Shown: piece by piece, positions 8,877 to 17,549 of the stretch
Layout: every line of letters begins with the position of its first letter
Numbering within the stretch: the first letter of the stretch is position 1
Source of the DNA: Kineococcus rhizosphaerae
GTDB taxonomy: Bacteria; Actinomycetota; Actinomycetes; Actinomycetales; Kineococcaceae
Direction: 5' to 3'
Assembly (NCBI RefSeq): GCF_003002055.1
Contig: NZ_PVZF01000006.1
Coordinates: 62,001-126,000 of the forward strand
DNA: 64,000 nt
Notes under the pieces: model-generated
Told to the model about the DNA's origin: nothing
The model's database searches: none
The model's input: the letters and a program-made list of their open reading frames with translations, nothing else
Program-made: the position numbers and the translations under genes

Positions 8877-9752
8877 TCAGCCCTTGAGGCCGGCGGAGGC
8901 CATCGTCGCGACGAACTGCTTCTGGGCGAGCAGGAAGAGGAGCATGAGGGGCAGGGTGGCGACGACGTTGCCGGCCATCAGCAGCGACCAGTCGGTGCGC
9001 CGGGTGCCCTGGAAGTTCGTCAGCCCCAGCTGGAGGGTGAAGTTCTGCTCGTCGTTGATCGCGACCAGCGGCCAGACGAGGTCGTTCCACGAGCCCAGCA
9101 GCGTGAAGATCGCCAGCGTCGCCATGGCGGGCCGGGCCAGCGGCAGCACGATCCGGAAGAAGACCTGCAACCGCGAGCAGCCGTCGATGCGGCCGGCCTC
9201 CTCCAGCTCGGCCGGCAGCGACAGGAAGAACTGGCGCATGAGGAAGATGCCGAAGGCCGAGGCCAGCCAGGGGACGATCGCGGCCCCGAGGTTGTTCACC
9301 AGGCCGAGCTTGGCGAACATCACGTACGTCGGGATCATCAGCAGCTGCGAGGGGATCATGATGGTCGCCAGGATCGCCAGGAACCCGAACGTCCGCCCCG
9401 GGAACCGCAGCCGCGCGAAGCCGTACCCGGCCAGCGAGCACAGCACGAGGTGGGACACGATCGACGTCGCGGACACGACGGCCGTGTTCAGCAGCCAGCG
9501 CAGGATCGAGGACTCGGCGAACAGCTTCTCGTAGCCGGACAGGGTCAGGTGCGAGGGCAGGAACGCCGGCGGGAACCGGTTGATGTCCGACGCCGGGGTC
9601 AGCGAGGTCAGGAACATCTCGACGAACGGCAGCATGAACAGCAGGGCGACGGGGACCAGCAGCAGGTGCCAGGGGCTGAATGGCAGCCGCCGGCGCGGGC
9701 GGCGGGTGAGGGCGGTGGTGGCGGGGGCGAGCCCCACGGTGGACGTGGTCAC
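8877..9752 (-). CDS. Sugar ABC transporter permease, MalG type
   Basis: 291 residues, six hydrophobic segments (first around WHLLLVPVALLFMLPFVEMFL), EAA loop LEEAGRIDGCSRLQVFFRIVLP. The GTG start at 9752 overlaps the stop of the other permease (GTGA, 9749-9752), showing translational coupling. The reading frame stays open far upstream through the neighbouring genes, but that part is only a shadow. It forms the importer channel with 9749-10678. Confidence 0.92.
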   Translation of the reverse strand: MTTSTVGLAPATTALTRRPRRRLPFSPWHLLLVPVALLFMLPFVEMFLTSLTPASDINRFPPAFLPSHLTLSGYEKLFAESSILRWLLNTAVVSATSIVSHLVLCSLAGYGFARLRFPGRTFGFLAILATIMIPSQLLMIPTYVMFAKLGLVNNLGAAIVPWLASAFGIFLMRQFFLSLPAELEEAGRIDGCSRLQVFFRIVLPLARPAMATLAIFTLLGSWNDLVWPLVAINDEQNFTLQLGLTNFQGTRRTDWSLLMAGNVVATLPLMLLFLLAQKQFVATMASAGLKG

Positions 9753-10678
9753 GCGGTCCTCCCGGCGCGGCGTTGGGCGAGGGTCACGACGACGGTCACC
9801 GCGAGGGTGACGAAGAACAGCGCGTAGGCGACGGCTGAACCGTACCCGAACTGCAGCTTCTGGAACGCCGTCGTCCAGATCTGGTAGACGATCGTCTGGG
9901 TGGCGTCCAGCGGCCCGCCGCGCGTCGTGGCGTACACGAGGTCGAACAGCTGCACGGCCTGCAGGGTCTGGTAGATCCCGACGAAGGTCGTCACGGGCCG
10001 CAGCTGCGGCCACACGACCCGCCAGAAGATCTGGGCCGACCCCGCCCCGTCGATGCGGGCCGCCTCGATGGTCTCGCCCGGGATGTCCTGCAGGGCGGCG
10101 AGGTAGATGACCGTGGTGAACGCGGCCTGGCCCCACAGCGACATGATCGTGATGACGACCATCGCCTGGTGGCTGTCCTCCAGCCACCCCTGCTGAGGCA
10201 GGTGCAGGACCCGCAGCACGTTGTTGACGAGCCCGAACTGCGGGCTGAACAGGTAGGTGGTGAGGATGCCGGTGGCCGCGGCGGAGGCGACGAACGGCAC
10301 GAACACGGCCGTCCGGTACAGGCCGATGAAACGGATCCGGCGGTTGAGCGCGGTGGCCAGCAGCAGCCCCAGCAGCAGGGACGCCGGGACGAACATGACG
10401 GTGTAGAGCAGGGTGTGCAGGACGGCGCCGCCCAGGGCCGCGTCGGTCAGCAGGTCCTGGTAGTTCTGGGTCCCCACCGCGGTCGGGGGGCTGAACCCGT
10501 CCCACGAGCGGAACGACAGGACCAGCGCCCAGATCCCGGGGAACAGGGTGAGGCCACCGACGACGACCAGGGCCGGGGCCACGAAGCCCCAGCCCGCGAG
10601 GGCCTCGCCCGTCAGCCGCCGGCGGGGCCGGCGGGTGGGGGCCGTCTGCGGCCGGGAACGCACTCCGAGGGTCGTCAC
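9749..10678 (-). CDS. Sugar ABC transporter permease, MalF type
   Basis: 309 residues with an N-terminal basic tail (RRPRRRL), six hydrophobic segments and the EAA loop IEAARIDGAGSAQIFWRVVWPQL. The start is 9 nt after the stop of the binding-protein gene. It pairs with the MalG-type permease it overlaps. No ATPase gene is present in the operon. Confidence 0.92.
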   Translation of the reverse strand: MTTLGVRSRPQTAPTRRPRRRLTGEALAGWGFVAPALVVVGGLTLFPGIWALVLSFRSWDGFSPPTAVGTQNYQDLLTDAALGGAVLHTLLYTVMFVPASLLLGLLLATALNRRIRFIGLYRTAVFVPFVASAAATGILTTYLFSPQFGLVNNVLRVLHLPQQGWLEDSHQAMVVITIMSLWGQAAFTTVIYLAALQDIPGETIEAARIDGAGSAQIFWRVVWPQLRPVTTFVGIYQTLQAVQLFDLVYATTRGGPLDATQTIVYQIWTTAFQKLQFGYGSAVAYALFFVTLAVTVVVTLAQRRAGRTA

Positions 10679-10687
10679 GTCGTTCCC

Positions 10688-11989
10688 CTAACCTTGTCGC
10701 AGAGCTTTGTCGGCGGCCTGCGCGGCGTCCTGCAGCGCGGCCTGCGGGGTCCCCTGGCCCTGCAGGACGTGGGCGACGGCGTCGCCGACGGCCTCGGACA
10801 GCCCGTTGTACCCGGGGACGGTGGGCCGGGAGTGCTTGGCGTTGGCGGCGTTGGCCTGCATGACGTCCAGACCGGGCAGTTCCCGGGCCTGGGCCAGGAA
10901 GGCCTCGCTGGTCGCCTCGCTGGAGCGCAGCGGCAGGTTGCCGACGGCCACGTTGAACTTCTCGTCCTGCTCGGGGGAGGTCAGCCACCGGGTGAACTGC
11001 GTCGCCCAGTAGGCCCGGTTCACGTCGTGGTTGTCGAACAGCGTCCACAGGTCCGGGCCGGAGACCGTCTCGTGGTTGCCGTCCGTGCCGGGGAGCTGCA
11101 CGACGCCGTAGGAGGTGCCGGCCGTCTTCAGCGCGGACAGCTCCCACGGCCCGGAGGTCATCATCGCGACCCGGTCGCTGGCGAAGAGCTGGGCGAACTT
11201 CGTGTCCGTCTGGTCCAGGTAGACGCTGCGGTCGTCGACGGCCATGGCGCGCAGGAAGCTCAGCGCCTCCACCCCGGCCGGGGAGGCGAAGGCCGACCGC
11301 TTCCCGGAGCCGTCGAGGACCTCCCCGCCGTTCTGCCACAGGTGCGGCCACAGCTGCCAGGTGGTCTCCTCGCTGCCGGACACCGAGTAGGCGTACCCGT
11401 ACGTCTGGTTCGCCGGGTCGGTGAGCTCGCGCGCCGCGGCCCGGAAGTCGTCCCAGGTCCAGTCGGGCGTCGGGTACGCGACGCCGGCGCGGTCGAAGAC
11501 GGTCGTGTTGTAGAACAACGAGATGTTGTCCACGACCGCCGGGAACCCGATGGTGCGCCGGCCCGTGGGGCGCGCCGTCTCCCGGGCGGCCTGGGTGAAC
11601 TCCTCCCAGTGCACGTCGGGTTCGGCCACCTCGTCGGTGATGTCGAGGGTCCGGCCGGACCGTTCGAGCTGGCTGGCCCACGAGCCGAACGTGTAGGAGA
11701 TGTCCGGGGAGTCGTTCGCGGCGAAGGAGGCGGCGAGCTTCTGCAGCAGCTCCTCCGTCGAGGAGGCCCCCGGGGACAGGTCGATGCTGACGTTGGGGTG
11801 CTGGCGCTCGAACTCGCCGGCGAGCTCCTCCAGGAGGCTCTGGGCGTCGTCGCTCTGACCGGTCCAGAACGTGAGGTGGACCTTGGCGGCGGTGTCCAGG
11901 ACGGTGATCTCCGGCTTCCCGCACCCGGTGGCCAGGGACACGGTGAGCAGGGCTGCGGCGGCCAGGGCCGCCCTGCGGGGTACGGGCAC
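10688..11989 (-). CDS. Sugar ABC transporter substrate-binding lipoprotein
   Basis: 433 residues starting MPVPRRAALAAAALLTVSLATGC: a short signal peptide with lipobox LATGC, so lipid-anchored outside the membrane. The mature protein is an extracellular solute-binding type 1 fold (LTFWTGQSDDAQSL, PTPDWTWDDFRAAARELT, GEVLDGSGKRSAFASPAG). The GTG start at 11989 is preceded by AGGAG with 6-nt spacing. The reading frame is open further upstream but overlaps the GH4 gene. Ligand probably an oligosaccharide or glycoside split by GH4; inference. Confidence 0.9.
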   Translation of the reverse strand: MPVPRRAALAAAALLTVSLATGCGKPEITVLDTAAKVHLTFWTGQSDDAQSLLEELAGEFERQHPNVSIDLSPGASSTEELLQKLAASFAANDSPDISYTFGSWASQLERSGRTLDITDEVAEPDVHWEEFTQAARETARPTGRRTIGFPAVVDNISLFYNTTVFDRAGVAYPTPDWTWDDFRAAARELTDPANQTYGYAYSVSGSEETTWQLWPHLWQNGGEVLDGSGKRSAFASPAGVEALSFLRAMAVDDRSVYLDQTDTKFAQLFASDRVAMMTSGPWELSALKTAGTSYGVVQLPGTDGNHETVSGPDLWTLFDNHDVNRAYWATQFTRWLTSPEQDEKFNVAVGNLPLRSSEATSEAFLAQARELPGLDVMQANAANAKHSRPTVPGYNGLSEAVGDAVAHVLQGQGTPQAALQDAAQAADKALRQG

Positions 11990-12018
11990 CAGGAACTCCT
12001 CCGGTCGTGGTGGTGGGC

Positions 12019-13359
12019 TCAGAGCGCGTTCGCCGGCAGCGTCTCGCGCAGCGGTTCGGGCAGCAGGTCGCCGTGGGCGACGACGAGGTCGTTGCACATC
12101 GCCCAGATCTGCTCCGGGGTGAGCGTCGAGCTGGCGTTGGGGTCGACGAGCACGGCCTGCCGCAGCAGGCGCGGGTCCCCGGTCCGGGCGGCCTCGACCG
12201 TGAGCTCGGCGACCGAGACGTAGGGGCGGTTCACGGCGGCCGCCTGGACCGGCAGCGCCCCCATCGGGACCGGCTCGACGCCGCGCGCCCCGACGGTGGT
12301 GGGCACCTCGACGACGCACCCGGCCGGCAGGTTGTCGACGAGCCCGCGGTTGACGACGTTGGCGTGGATCTCGCGCTCGGTCCCCGTCACGAGGGAGTGG
12401 ATGACCTGCGGGGCGTACTCCGAGGCCCCCTCCTCCAGCGCCAGCAACTCCCCCGCGGCGAGCGCCTTCTCGGCGGCGTGGAACTCGTCGACGTTCTCCT
12501 GCGAGATCCGCAGGTACTCCGACGGTTCGAGCCGGTACCGCTCGACCTGCTCGGGCGAGCGCAGGAACCAGGGCAGGTACTCGCTGGAGTGCTCGCTGGT
12601 CTCGGTGGGGTAGTAGCCGACGCGGCGGAAGATCTCGACGCGGACGCGGCGCTGGAGCTCGGGGTCACCGGCGATGCGCTCGCGCAGCAGCGGGTACAGG
12701 TCGCGGCCCTCGTGGGTCCACTCCAGCAGCCAGGCCTGGTGGTTGACGCCGGCGGCGCGGTACCGGGTGTCCTCGACGTCGAGCCCGAGGAGCCCGGCGA
12801 GGTCGTGGGCGGTCCAGTACACGCTGTGGCACAGGCCCAGCGCGGTGAGCTCGGGGGCGACGACGCTGGTCCACCAGACGTTGGCGGCCATCGGGTTCGT
12901 GTAGTTGAGGAACACCGCGTCCGGCGCGACCTCGCGCAGGTCGGCGGTGAGCCCGGTGAGGAACGGGAACGTGCGCAGGGCGCGGAAGACGCCGCCGACG
13001 CCGGTGGTGTCGCCGATGGTCTGGCGCAGGCCGTAGCGGGCGGGGATCTGCAGGTCGTGCCGGGTGGCCTCGATGCCGCCGATCTGGACCATGTCGACGA
13101 CGAAGTCGGCGTCGGCCAGCGCGCGGCGCCGGTCGGTGGTGGCGCTGACCCGCAGCTCGCCTCCCGGGGCGGAGCCGGAGGCCCGGCCCAGGCGCTCGGC
13201 GACCTGGTGGGCGGTGCCCTCGGCGACGGCGAGCCGTCGTTCGTCGATGTCGAAGAGGGTCAGGTCGAGCGGGCCGAGGTCGTCGAACCGCAGGAGGTCG
13301 GCGACGAGCTGCCGGGTGAAGACGACGCTGCCGGCTCCGACGAAGGTGACGCGAGTCAT
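12019..13359 (-). CDS. Glycoside hydrolase family 4 (alpha-galactosidase / 6-phospho-glycosidase type)
   Basis: 446 residues from the ATG at 13359, just before MTRVTFVGAGSVVFTRQL, the NAD-binding Rossmann motif of GH4. Also present are the family NYTNPMA segment, GLCHSVYWT (metal-ligand Cys-His), GVNHQAWL and the following TSEHSSEYLPW. GH4 enzymes cleave glycosides by a redox-elimination mechanism using NAD+ and Mn2+. The SEHSSEY and CHS context resembles the alpha-galactosidase (MelA) branch more than phospho-beta-glucosidases; that is a judgement by eye. First gene of the operon that runs down to 6795; the binding-protein gene starts 29 bp after its stop. Confidence 0.88.
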   Translation of the reverse strand: MTRVTFVGAGSVVFTRQLVADLLRFDDLGPLDLTLFDIDERRLAVAEGTAHQVAERLGRASGSAPGGELRVSATTDRRRALADADFVVDMVQIGGIEATRHDLQIPARYGLRQTIGDTTGVGGVFRALRTFPFLTGLTADLREVAPDAVFLNYTNPMAANVWWTSVVAPELTALGLCHSVYWTAHDLAGLLGLDVEDTRYRAAGVNHQAWLLEWTHEGRDLYPLLRERIAGDPELQRRVRVEIFRRVGYYPTETSEHSSEYLPWFLRSPEQVERYRLEPSEYLRISQENVDEFHAAEKALAAGELLALEEGASEYAPQVIHSLVTGTEREIHANVVNRGLVDNLPAGCVVEVPTTVGARGVEPVPMGALPVQAAAVNRPYVSVAELTVEAARTGDPRLLRQAVLVDPNASSTLTPEQIWAMCNDLVVAHGDLLPEPLRETLPANAL

Positions 13360-13400
13360 GGGGCGATGGTGAGCGAGGATGAGCGACGGCTGCAATGATC

Positions 13401-13415
13401 TGAGCGAAGCGCTCA
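13401..13415. promoter_or_regulatory. Operator candidate for the divergent DeoR regulator
   Basis: Perfect palindrome TGAGCGAAGCGCTCA (6-bp arms, AAG centre), 42 bp upstream of the GH4 start and 22 bp upstream of the deoR-type gene. It lies in the only intergenic space shared by the two transcripts and is the natural binding site for the encoded DeoR repressor; inference. Confidence 0.6.
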
Positions 13416-13436
13416 GAATTACTGATCGGATTCCCA

Positions 13437-14261
13437 GTGACGACGCCTCCCCTCCCCCAGGCCGGCTCCGGCAAGCGCTCCCGCCGGTTGCTCGCGGTCC
13501 TGCGCCTGCTCGGCGAGCAGGAGTCGGTCGGCCTGCACCGGCTCGTCGACGAGCTCGGCGTCTCGGTCGCCACCGTCCGCCGCGACCTGGCCGACCTGGA
13601 GGCGCAGGGGCTGCTGACCCGGACCCACGGTGGCGCCCGGACCGCCGCCGCGGCCGTCGAGGTCCCCGTCCGGCTGCGGGCCGGCACCTCCCACCACCTC
13701 AAGGAGCTCATCGCGCGCCGGGCCGCCACGTTCCTGCCCGAGGGCCCGTACGCCGTGGCGATCGGCGGCGGGACGACGGCGGCCGAGGTCGCCCGGGCGC
13801 TGCGCTTCCGCCCGGACCTGACGATCGTGACGAACTCGCTCACCACGGCCGGGGAGATCGGGTCCCGCCCCAACCTGCGCGTCCTCATGACCGGTGGGGT
13901 CGTGCGGCCGCACTCCTTCGAGCTCGTCGGGGTGCTCGCCGAGAACACGTTCACCGCGCTCAACGTCGGCACGGCGTTCCTGGGGGCCGACGGGCTCAGC
14001 GCCGAGGGCGGGGTCACGACGCACGACGAGACCGAGGCGCGGACGAACGCGGCGATGATCCGCAGCGCGCAGCGCACCGTCGTGGTCGCCGACTCCTCCA
14101 AGGTGGGCCGGGTGACGCTGGCCCGGGTCGCGGCTCTGGACGGGATCGACGACGTCGTCACCGACGAGCACGCCGACCCGGGCGAGCTGGAGCGGATGCG
14201 GGCGGCGGGGGCGCGGGTCCACGTCGTCGGCGACCGGGACCGGAGCGGTCCTGTGGACTGA
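13437..14261 (+). CDS. DeoR/GlpR-family transcriptional regulator
   Basis: 274 residues. The N-terminal winged helix-turn-helix (RRLLAVLRLLGEQESVGLHRLVDELGVSVATVRRDLADL) carries the classic DeoR recognition motif VSVATVRRDL and then LTRTHGGA. The C-terminal domain has the sugar-phosphate pocket signatures IGGGTTAAEVARAL, VTNSL and VVVADSSKVGRV. GTG start at 13437. Divergent from the GH4 transport operon, which it probably represses until a phosphorylated sugar binds. Confidence 0.92.
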   Translation: MTTPPLPQAGSGKRSRRLLAVLRLLGEQESVGLHRLVDELGVSVATVRRDLADLEAQGLLTRTHGGARTAAAAVEVPVRLRAGTSHHLKELIARRAATFLPEGPYAVAIGGGTTAAEVARALRFRPDLTIVTNSLTTAGEIGSRPNLRVLMTGGVVRPHSFELVGVLAENTFTALNVGTAFLGADGLSAEGGVTTHDETEARTNAAMIRSAQRTVVVADSSKVGRVTLARVAALDGIDDVVTDEHADPGELERMRAAGARVHVVGDRDRSGPVD

Positions 14262-14349
14262 GGCGGGCCACGACGTCGAGAACGCGCGACCGGCTCCGTC
14301 CCCGGGGTACGACAGCGAGCGAGGCTCGCACGACACGAGGGAGACCACG

Positions 14350-14757
14350 ATGGCCAAGTACCTGCTCCTGAAGCACTACCGCGGCGCGCCGGCACCGGTG
14401 AACGACGTCCCGATGGACCGGTGGACGCCGGAGGAGGTGGACGCGCACATGGCGTACATGCGCGACTTCGCGGCCCGCCTGGAGGGCACCGGCGAGTTCG
14501 TCGACGGGCAGGCCCTGTCCCCCGAGGGCACCTTCGTCCGCTACGACGGCGAGGGACGCCCGCCGGTCACCGACGGCCCGTTCGCCGAGACGAAGGACCT
14601 CGTCGCCGGCTGGATGGTCATCGACGTCGACAGCTACGAGCGTGCGGTCGAGCTCGCCGGGGAACTGTCCGCCGCCCCCGGCGCCGGTGGCCGCCCGATC
14701 CACGAGTGGCTGGAGCTGCGGCCCTTCCTCACCGAGCCGCCCACCGTCACCGAGTGA
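14350..14757 (+). CDS. YCII-related DGPF-domain protein
   Basis: 135 residues with the diagnostic VTDGPFAETKDLVAGWMVIDVDSYERAVELA motif of DGPF proteins. ATG start at 14350, with CGAGGGAGACC just upstream. These small cytosolic proteins are regularly encoded next to ECF42 sigma factors and are thought to be functionally linked to them. Here the sigma gene starts 10 bp downstream on the same strand. Biochemical role unknown. Confidence 0.9.
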   Translation: MAKYLLLKHYRGAPAPVNDVPMDRWTPEEVDAHMAYMRDFAARLEGTGEFVDGQALSPEGTFVRYDGEGRPPVTDGPFAETKDLVAGWMVIDVDSYERAVELAGELSAAPGAGGRPIHEWLELRPFLTEPPTVTE

Positions 14758-14767
14758 GGATCACCGG

Positions 14768-15904
14768 ATGATGGACGAGACCCTCGTCCGCACCCTGATC
14801 CCCGCCGTCCTGACCGTCCTCGTCCGCCGCGGCGCCGACTTCGCGGCGGCCGAGGACGCCGTCCAGGAAGCCCTCGCCGAGGCGTTGCGGACCTGGCCCG
14901 GGCAGCCGCCGCGGGACCCGAAGGGGTGGCTCGTCACCGTCGCGTGGCGCCGGTTCCTCGACGCCACCCGCTCGGAGACCTCCCGGCGCCGGCGCGAGGA
15001 ACTCCTGGACGCCGAACCGGGACCGGGGGCGGTCAGCTCCACCGACGACACCCTGCGGCTGTACTTCCTGTGCGCGCACCCGTCGCTGTCGCCGTCCTCG
15101 GCCGTGGCGCTGACGCTGCGCGCCGTGGGCGGCCTGACGACCCGGCAGATCGCGCAGGCCCACCTCGTGCCGGAAGCGACGATGGCGCAACGCATCAGCC
15201 GCGCCAAGCGCACCGTCGCGGGGGTCCGGTTCACCGAACCCGGGGACGTGGCGACCGTGCTGCACGTGCTGTACCTGGTGTTCAACGAGGGGTACTCCGG
15301 CGACGTGGACCTGGCGGCCGAGGCGATCCGGCTGACGCGGGAACTGGCCCGGGCCGTGGACCACCCGGAGGTGGCCGGGTTGCTGGCCCTGGAGCTGCTG
15401 CACCACGCGCGGCGGGCCGCCCGCACCGACGCCCACGGCGCGCTCGTCCCGCTCGCCGAGCAGGACCGCTCCCGGTGGGACACGGCCCTGGTCACCGAGG
15501 GCGTGGCGATCCTGCAGGGGGCGCTGGCCCGCGACCGGCTGGGACCGTTCCAGGCGCAGGCCGCGATCGCCGCGCTGCACGCCGACGCCCCCAGCGCCGC
15601 CGAGACCGACTGGGTGCAGGTCGTCGAGTGGTACGACGAGCTCGTGGAACTCACCGGCAGTCCCGTCGCGCGGCTGAACCGCGCCGTCGCGGTGGGCGAG
15701 GCCGACGGCGGGCCGGCCGGGCTGGCGGCCCTGGCCGGTCTCGACCCCGGCCTGCCCCGGTACGTCGCGGTGTGCGCGCACCTGCACGAGAAGGCCGGTG
15801 ACCTCGCCACCGCCGCCGCCCTCTACGCCGAGGCGGCCCGCCGGGCCACGAGCACCGCGGAGCGCGACCACCTGGTGAAGCAGGCGGCGCGGCTGAACGG
15901 CTGA
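14768..15904 (+). CDS. ECF42-type RNA polymerase sigma factor with C-terminal TPR-like extension
   Basis: 378 residues. Region 2 is near the N-terminus (ADFAAAEDAVQEALAEALRTWPGQPPRDPKGWLVTVAWRRFLD). Region 4 contains LTTRQIAQAHLVPEATMAQRISRAKRTV. About 200 helical residues follow (YLVFNEGYSGDVDLAAEAIRLTREL and on to LHEKAGDLATAAALYAEAARRA), the long TPR-like tail typical of ECF42, which substitutes for an anti-sigma factor. Two adjacent ATGs (14768, 14771) are possible starts. Partner of the DGPF gene upstream. Target promoters cannot be read. Confidence 0.9.
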   Translation: MMDETLVRTLIPAVLTVLVRRGADFAAAEDAVQEALAEALRTWPGQPPRDPKGWLVTVAWRRFLDATRSETSRRRREELLDAEPGPGAVSSTDDTLRLYFLCAHPSLSPSSAVALTLRAVGGLTTRQIAQAHLVPEATMAQRISRAKRTVAGVRFTEPGDVATVLHVLYLVFNEGYSGDVDLAAEAIRLTRELARAVDHPEVAGLLALELLHHARRAARTDAHGALVPLAEQDRSRWDTALVTEGVAILQGALARDRLGPFQAQAAIAALHADAPSAAETDWVQVVEWYDELVELTGSPVARLNRAVAVGEADGGPAGLAALAGLDPGLPRYVAVCAHLHEKAGDLATAAALYAEAARRATSTAERDHLVKQAARLNG

Positions 15905-15911
15905 ACCTCCC

Positions 15912-17549
15912 TCACCCGGCCACGTCCAGCGCGTGCAGCAGCTCGTCGCGGCGGACCAGGTCCAGGGCCAGCGTCCGGTACCCCACACCCTCGAACAGCA
16001 CGGTCACGCGGTCGTCCTCGTAGTGCATGACCTGACCCGCTCCCCAGTCGCCGTGCTCGACGCTGGAGCCGACGGCGAAGGGTTCGTCCCCGGCCTCGTG
16101 CTCGCGCGCGGTGCCCGCCCGGCACGTGTCGCAGTTGCCGCAGCCGGCGTCGAGCTGCTCCCCGAAGTACCCCAGCAGGAACTGCCGACGGCAGGCCGCG
16201 GTCTCGCAGAGCGCGCGCATCATCTCCAGCCGCGAGCGTTCGACGCCGCGCTGACGCTCGGAGACCGCTACCGCCGCTTCGGCGGCCGGAGCGGGCTTCG
16301 GTGCGCCCGGGGGCACGAGCAACCGCCCCCGGCCGTCCTCGGTCAGCGCGCCCACCTCGGTGAGGAGGTTCACCGCACCCGCCAGCCGGGAGGCGGTGAC
16401 GCCCAGCTCGCGGCGCAGGTCACCCGGTTCGACGGGCCCGGCGTGGGCCCGCACGGCGGCGGCGGTCTCCTGCAGGGGCCCGACCTTGGCGACCGCGGAG
16501 GAGAAGAACGTGCGCAGGCCCAGGTCCTCGGGACGGTAGAACAAGGTCGCCACCGCCGGGGAGCCGTCGCGGGCCGCCCGGCCCACCTCCTGGTAGTAGC
16601 TGTCCGGGGAGTCCGGGACGGTGGCGTGCACGACGGCGCGGACGTCGGGTTTGTCGATGCCCATGCCGAACGCCGTGGTCGCCACGACGACGTCGAGGTC
16701 GCCGTCGACGAACCGGCGCTGGACGTCGTCGCGGTCGGCCCGCCTGCGGCCGGCGTGGTAGAAGTCGGCGCCGGGGATCTGTCCGGCGATCTCCTCGGCC
16801 GCGGCCCGCGTCGCCACGTAGACGAGCGCGGATCCCCCGGCGACGGCCACGGCGTCCAGGACACCGGCGCGCTGGACGTCGGCGTCGGCGCAGTGCACGA
16901 CGCGCAGGTCGATCTCGGGACGGTCGAACCCCTCGACGAGGACCAGCGGGTCCTGCAGGTGCAGCCGCGCGATGACCTCGGCCCGGACCTGCGGACTGGC
17001 GGTCGCCGTGAGCGCGACGACCGGCGGGTTCCCCAGCCGGGCCCGGGCCGACCCGAGCTGCAGGTACAGGGGCCGGAAGTCGTGGCCCCAGGAGCTGACG
17101 CAGTGCGCCTCGTCGACCACCAGCAGCCGGGGTCCCAGCGCCGCGAGCTCGTCGACGACCTCCTCGCGCGCGAGCTGCTCGGGGGCGAGGAAGACGAACC
17201 GGGCCGATCCCGCCCGCAGGTCCTCGCGGGCCTGCCGCCACGCCGCGGCCGACATGGCCGAGTTCAGCATCACGGCCCCGAGGTCGCCGCCCGCGCAGTC
17301 GCCGCCCGCGCAGTCGTCCGTCAGGCCGTCGACCTGGTCGCGCTGCAACGCGATGAGCGGGGAGACGACCACCACCGGACCGTCCAGCAGCAGGGCCGGG
17401 ACCTGGTAGACGGCCGACTTGCCCGCGCCGGTCGGCATGACGGCCAGGACGTCGCGCCCGGCCAGGACGGCCCGCATGGCCTCCTCCTGGCCGGGCCGCA
17501 GCGCCTCGTACCCGAACGCGTCCCGGGCGACGCGGAGCAGGTCGTTCAC
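15912..17549 (-). CDS. recQ: RecQ-family ATP-dependent DNA helicase
   Basis: 545 residues. Superfamily 2 motifs in order: [20 protein letters not shown], Walker [46 protein letters not shown], then [21 protein letters not shown] and [13 protein letters not shown] zinc-binding Cys cluster follows ([24 protein letters not shown]). Unwinds 3'-5' DNA in recombination and repair. The C-terminal segment ([35 protein letters not shown]) is a short SH3-like domain seen in actinobacterial RecQ. It carries a perfect 15-bp in-frame duplication at 17286-17315. The ATG overlaps the stop of the SDR gene (ATGA). Confidence 0.93.
   Translation of the reverse strand: MNDLLRVARDAFGYEALRPGQEEAMRAVLAGRDVLAVMPTGAGKSAVYQVPALLLDGPVVVVSPLIALQRDQVDGLTDDCAGGDCAGGDLGAVMLNSAMSAAAWRQAREDLRAGSARFVFLAPEQLAREEVVDELAALGPRLLVVDEAHCVSSWGHDFRPLYLQLGSARARLGNPPVVALTATASPQVRAEVIARLHLQDPLVLVEGFDRPEIDLRVVHCADADVQRAGVLDAVAVAGGSALVYVATRAAAEEIAGQIPGADFYHAGRRRADRDDVQRRFVDGDLDVVVATTAFGMGIDKPDVRAVVHATVPDSPDSYYQEVGRAARDGSPAVATLFYRPEDLGLRTFFSSAVAKVGPLQETAAAVRAHAGPVEPGDLRRELGVTASRLAGAVNLLTEVGALTEDGRGRLLVPPGAPKPAPAAEAAVAVSERQRGVERSRLEMMRALCETAACRRQFLLGYFGEQLDAGCGNCDTCRAGTAREHEAGDEPFAVGSSVEHGDWGAGQVMHYEDDRVTVLFEGVGYRTLALDLVRRDELLHALDVAG
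17286..17315 (-). repeat. 15-bp tandem duplication inside recQ
   Basis: GCCGCCCGCGCAGTC occurs twice head to tail (17286-17300 and 17301-17315, plus strand). It encodes [10 protein letters not shown] just after helicase motif Ia, adding a repeated Cys-containing loop. Confidence 0.9.

Noticed and set aside
8877-11924. A 1015-codon minus-strand protein spanning transport genes
   Set aside because: The permease begins at GTG 9752, coupled to the upstream stop; the remainder is an Arg/Pro-rich shadow of other genes.
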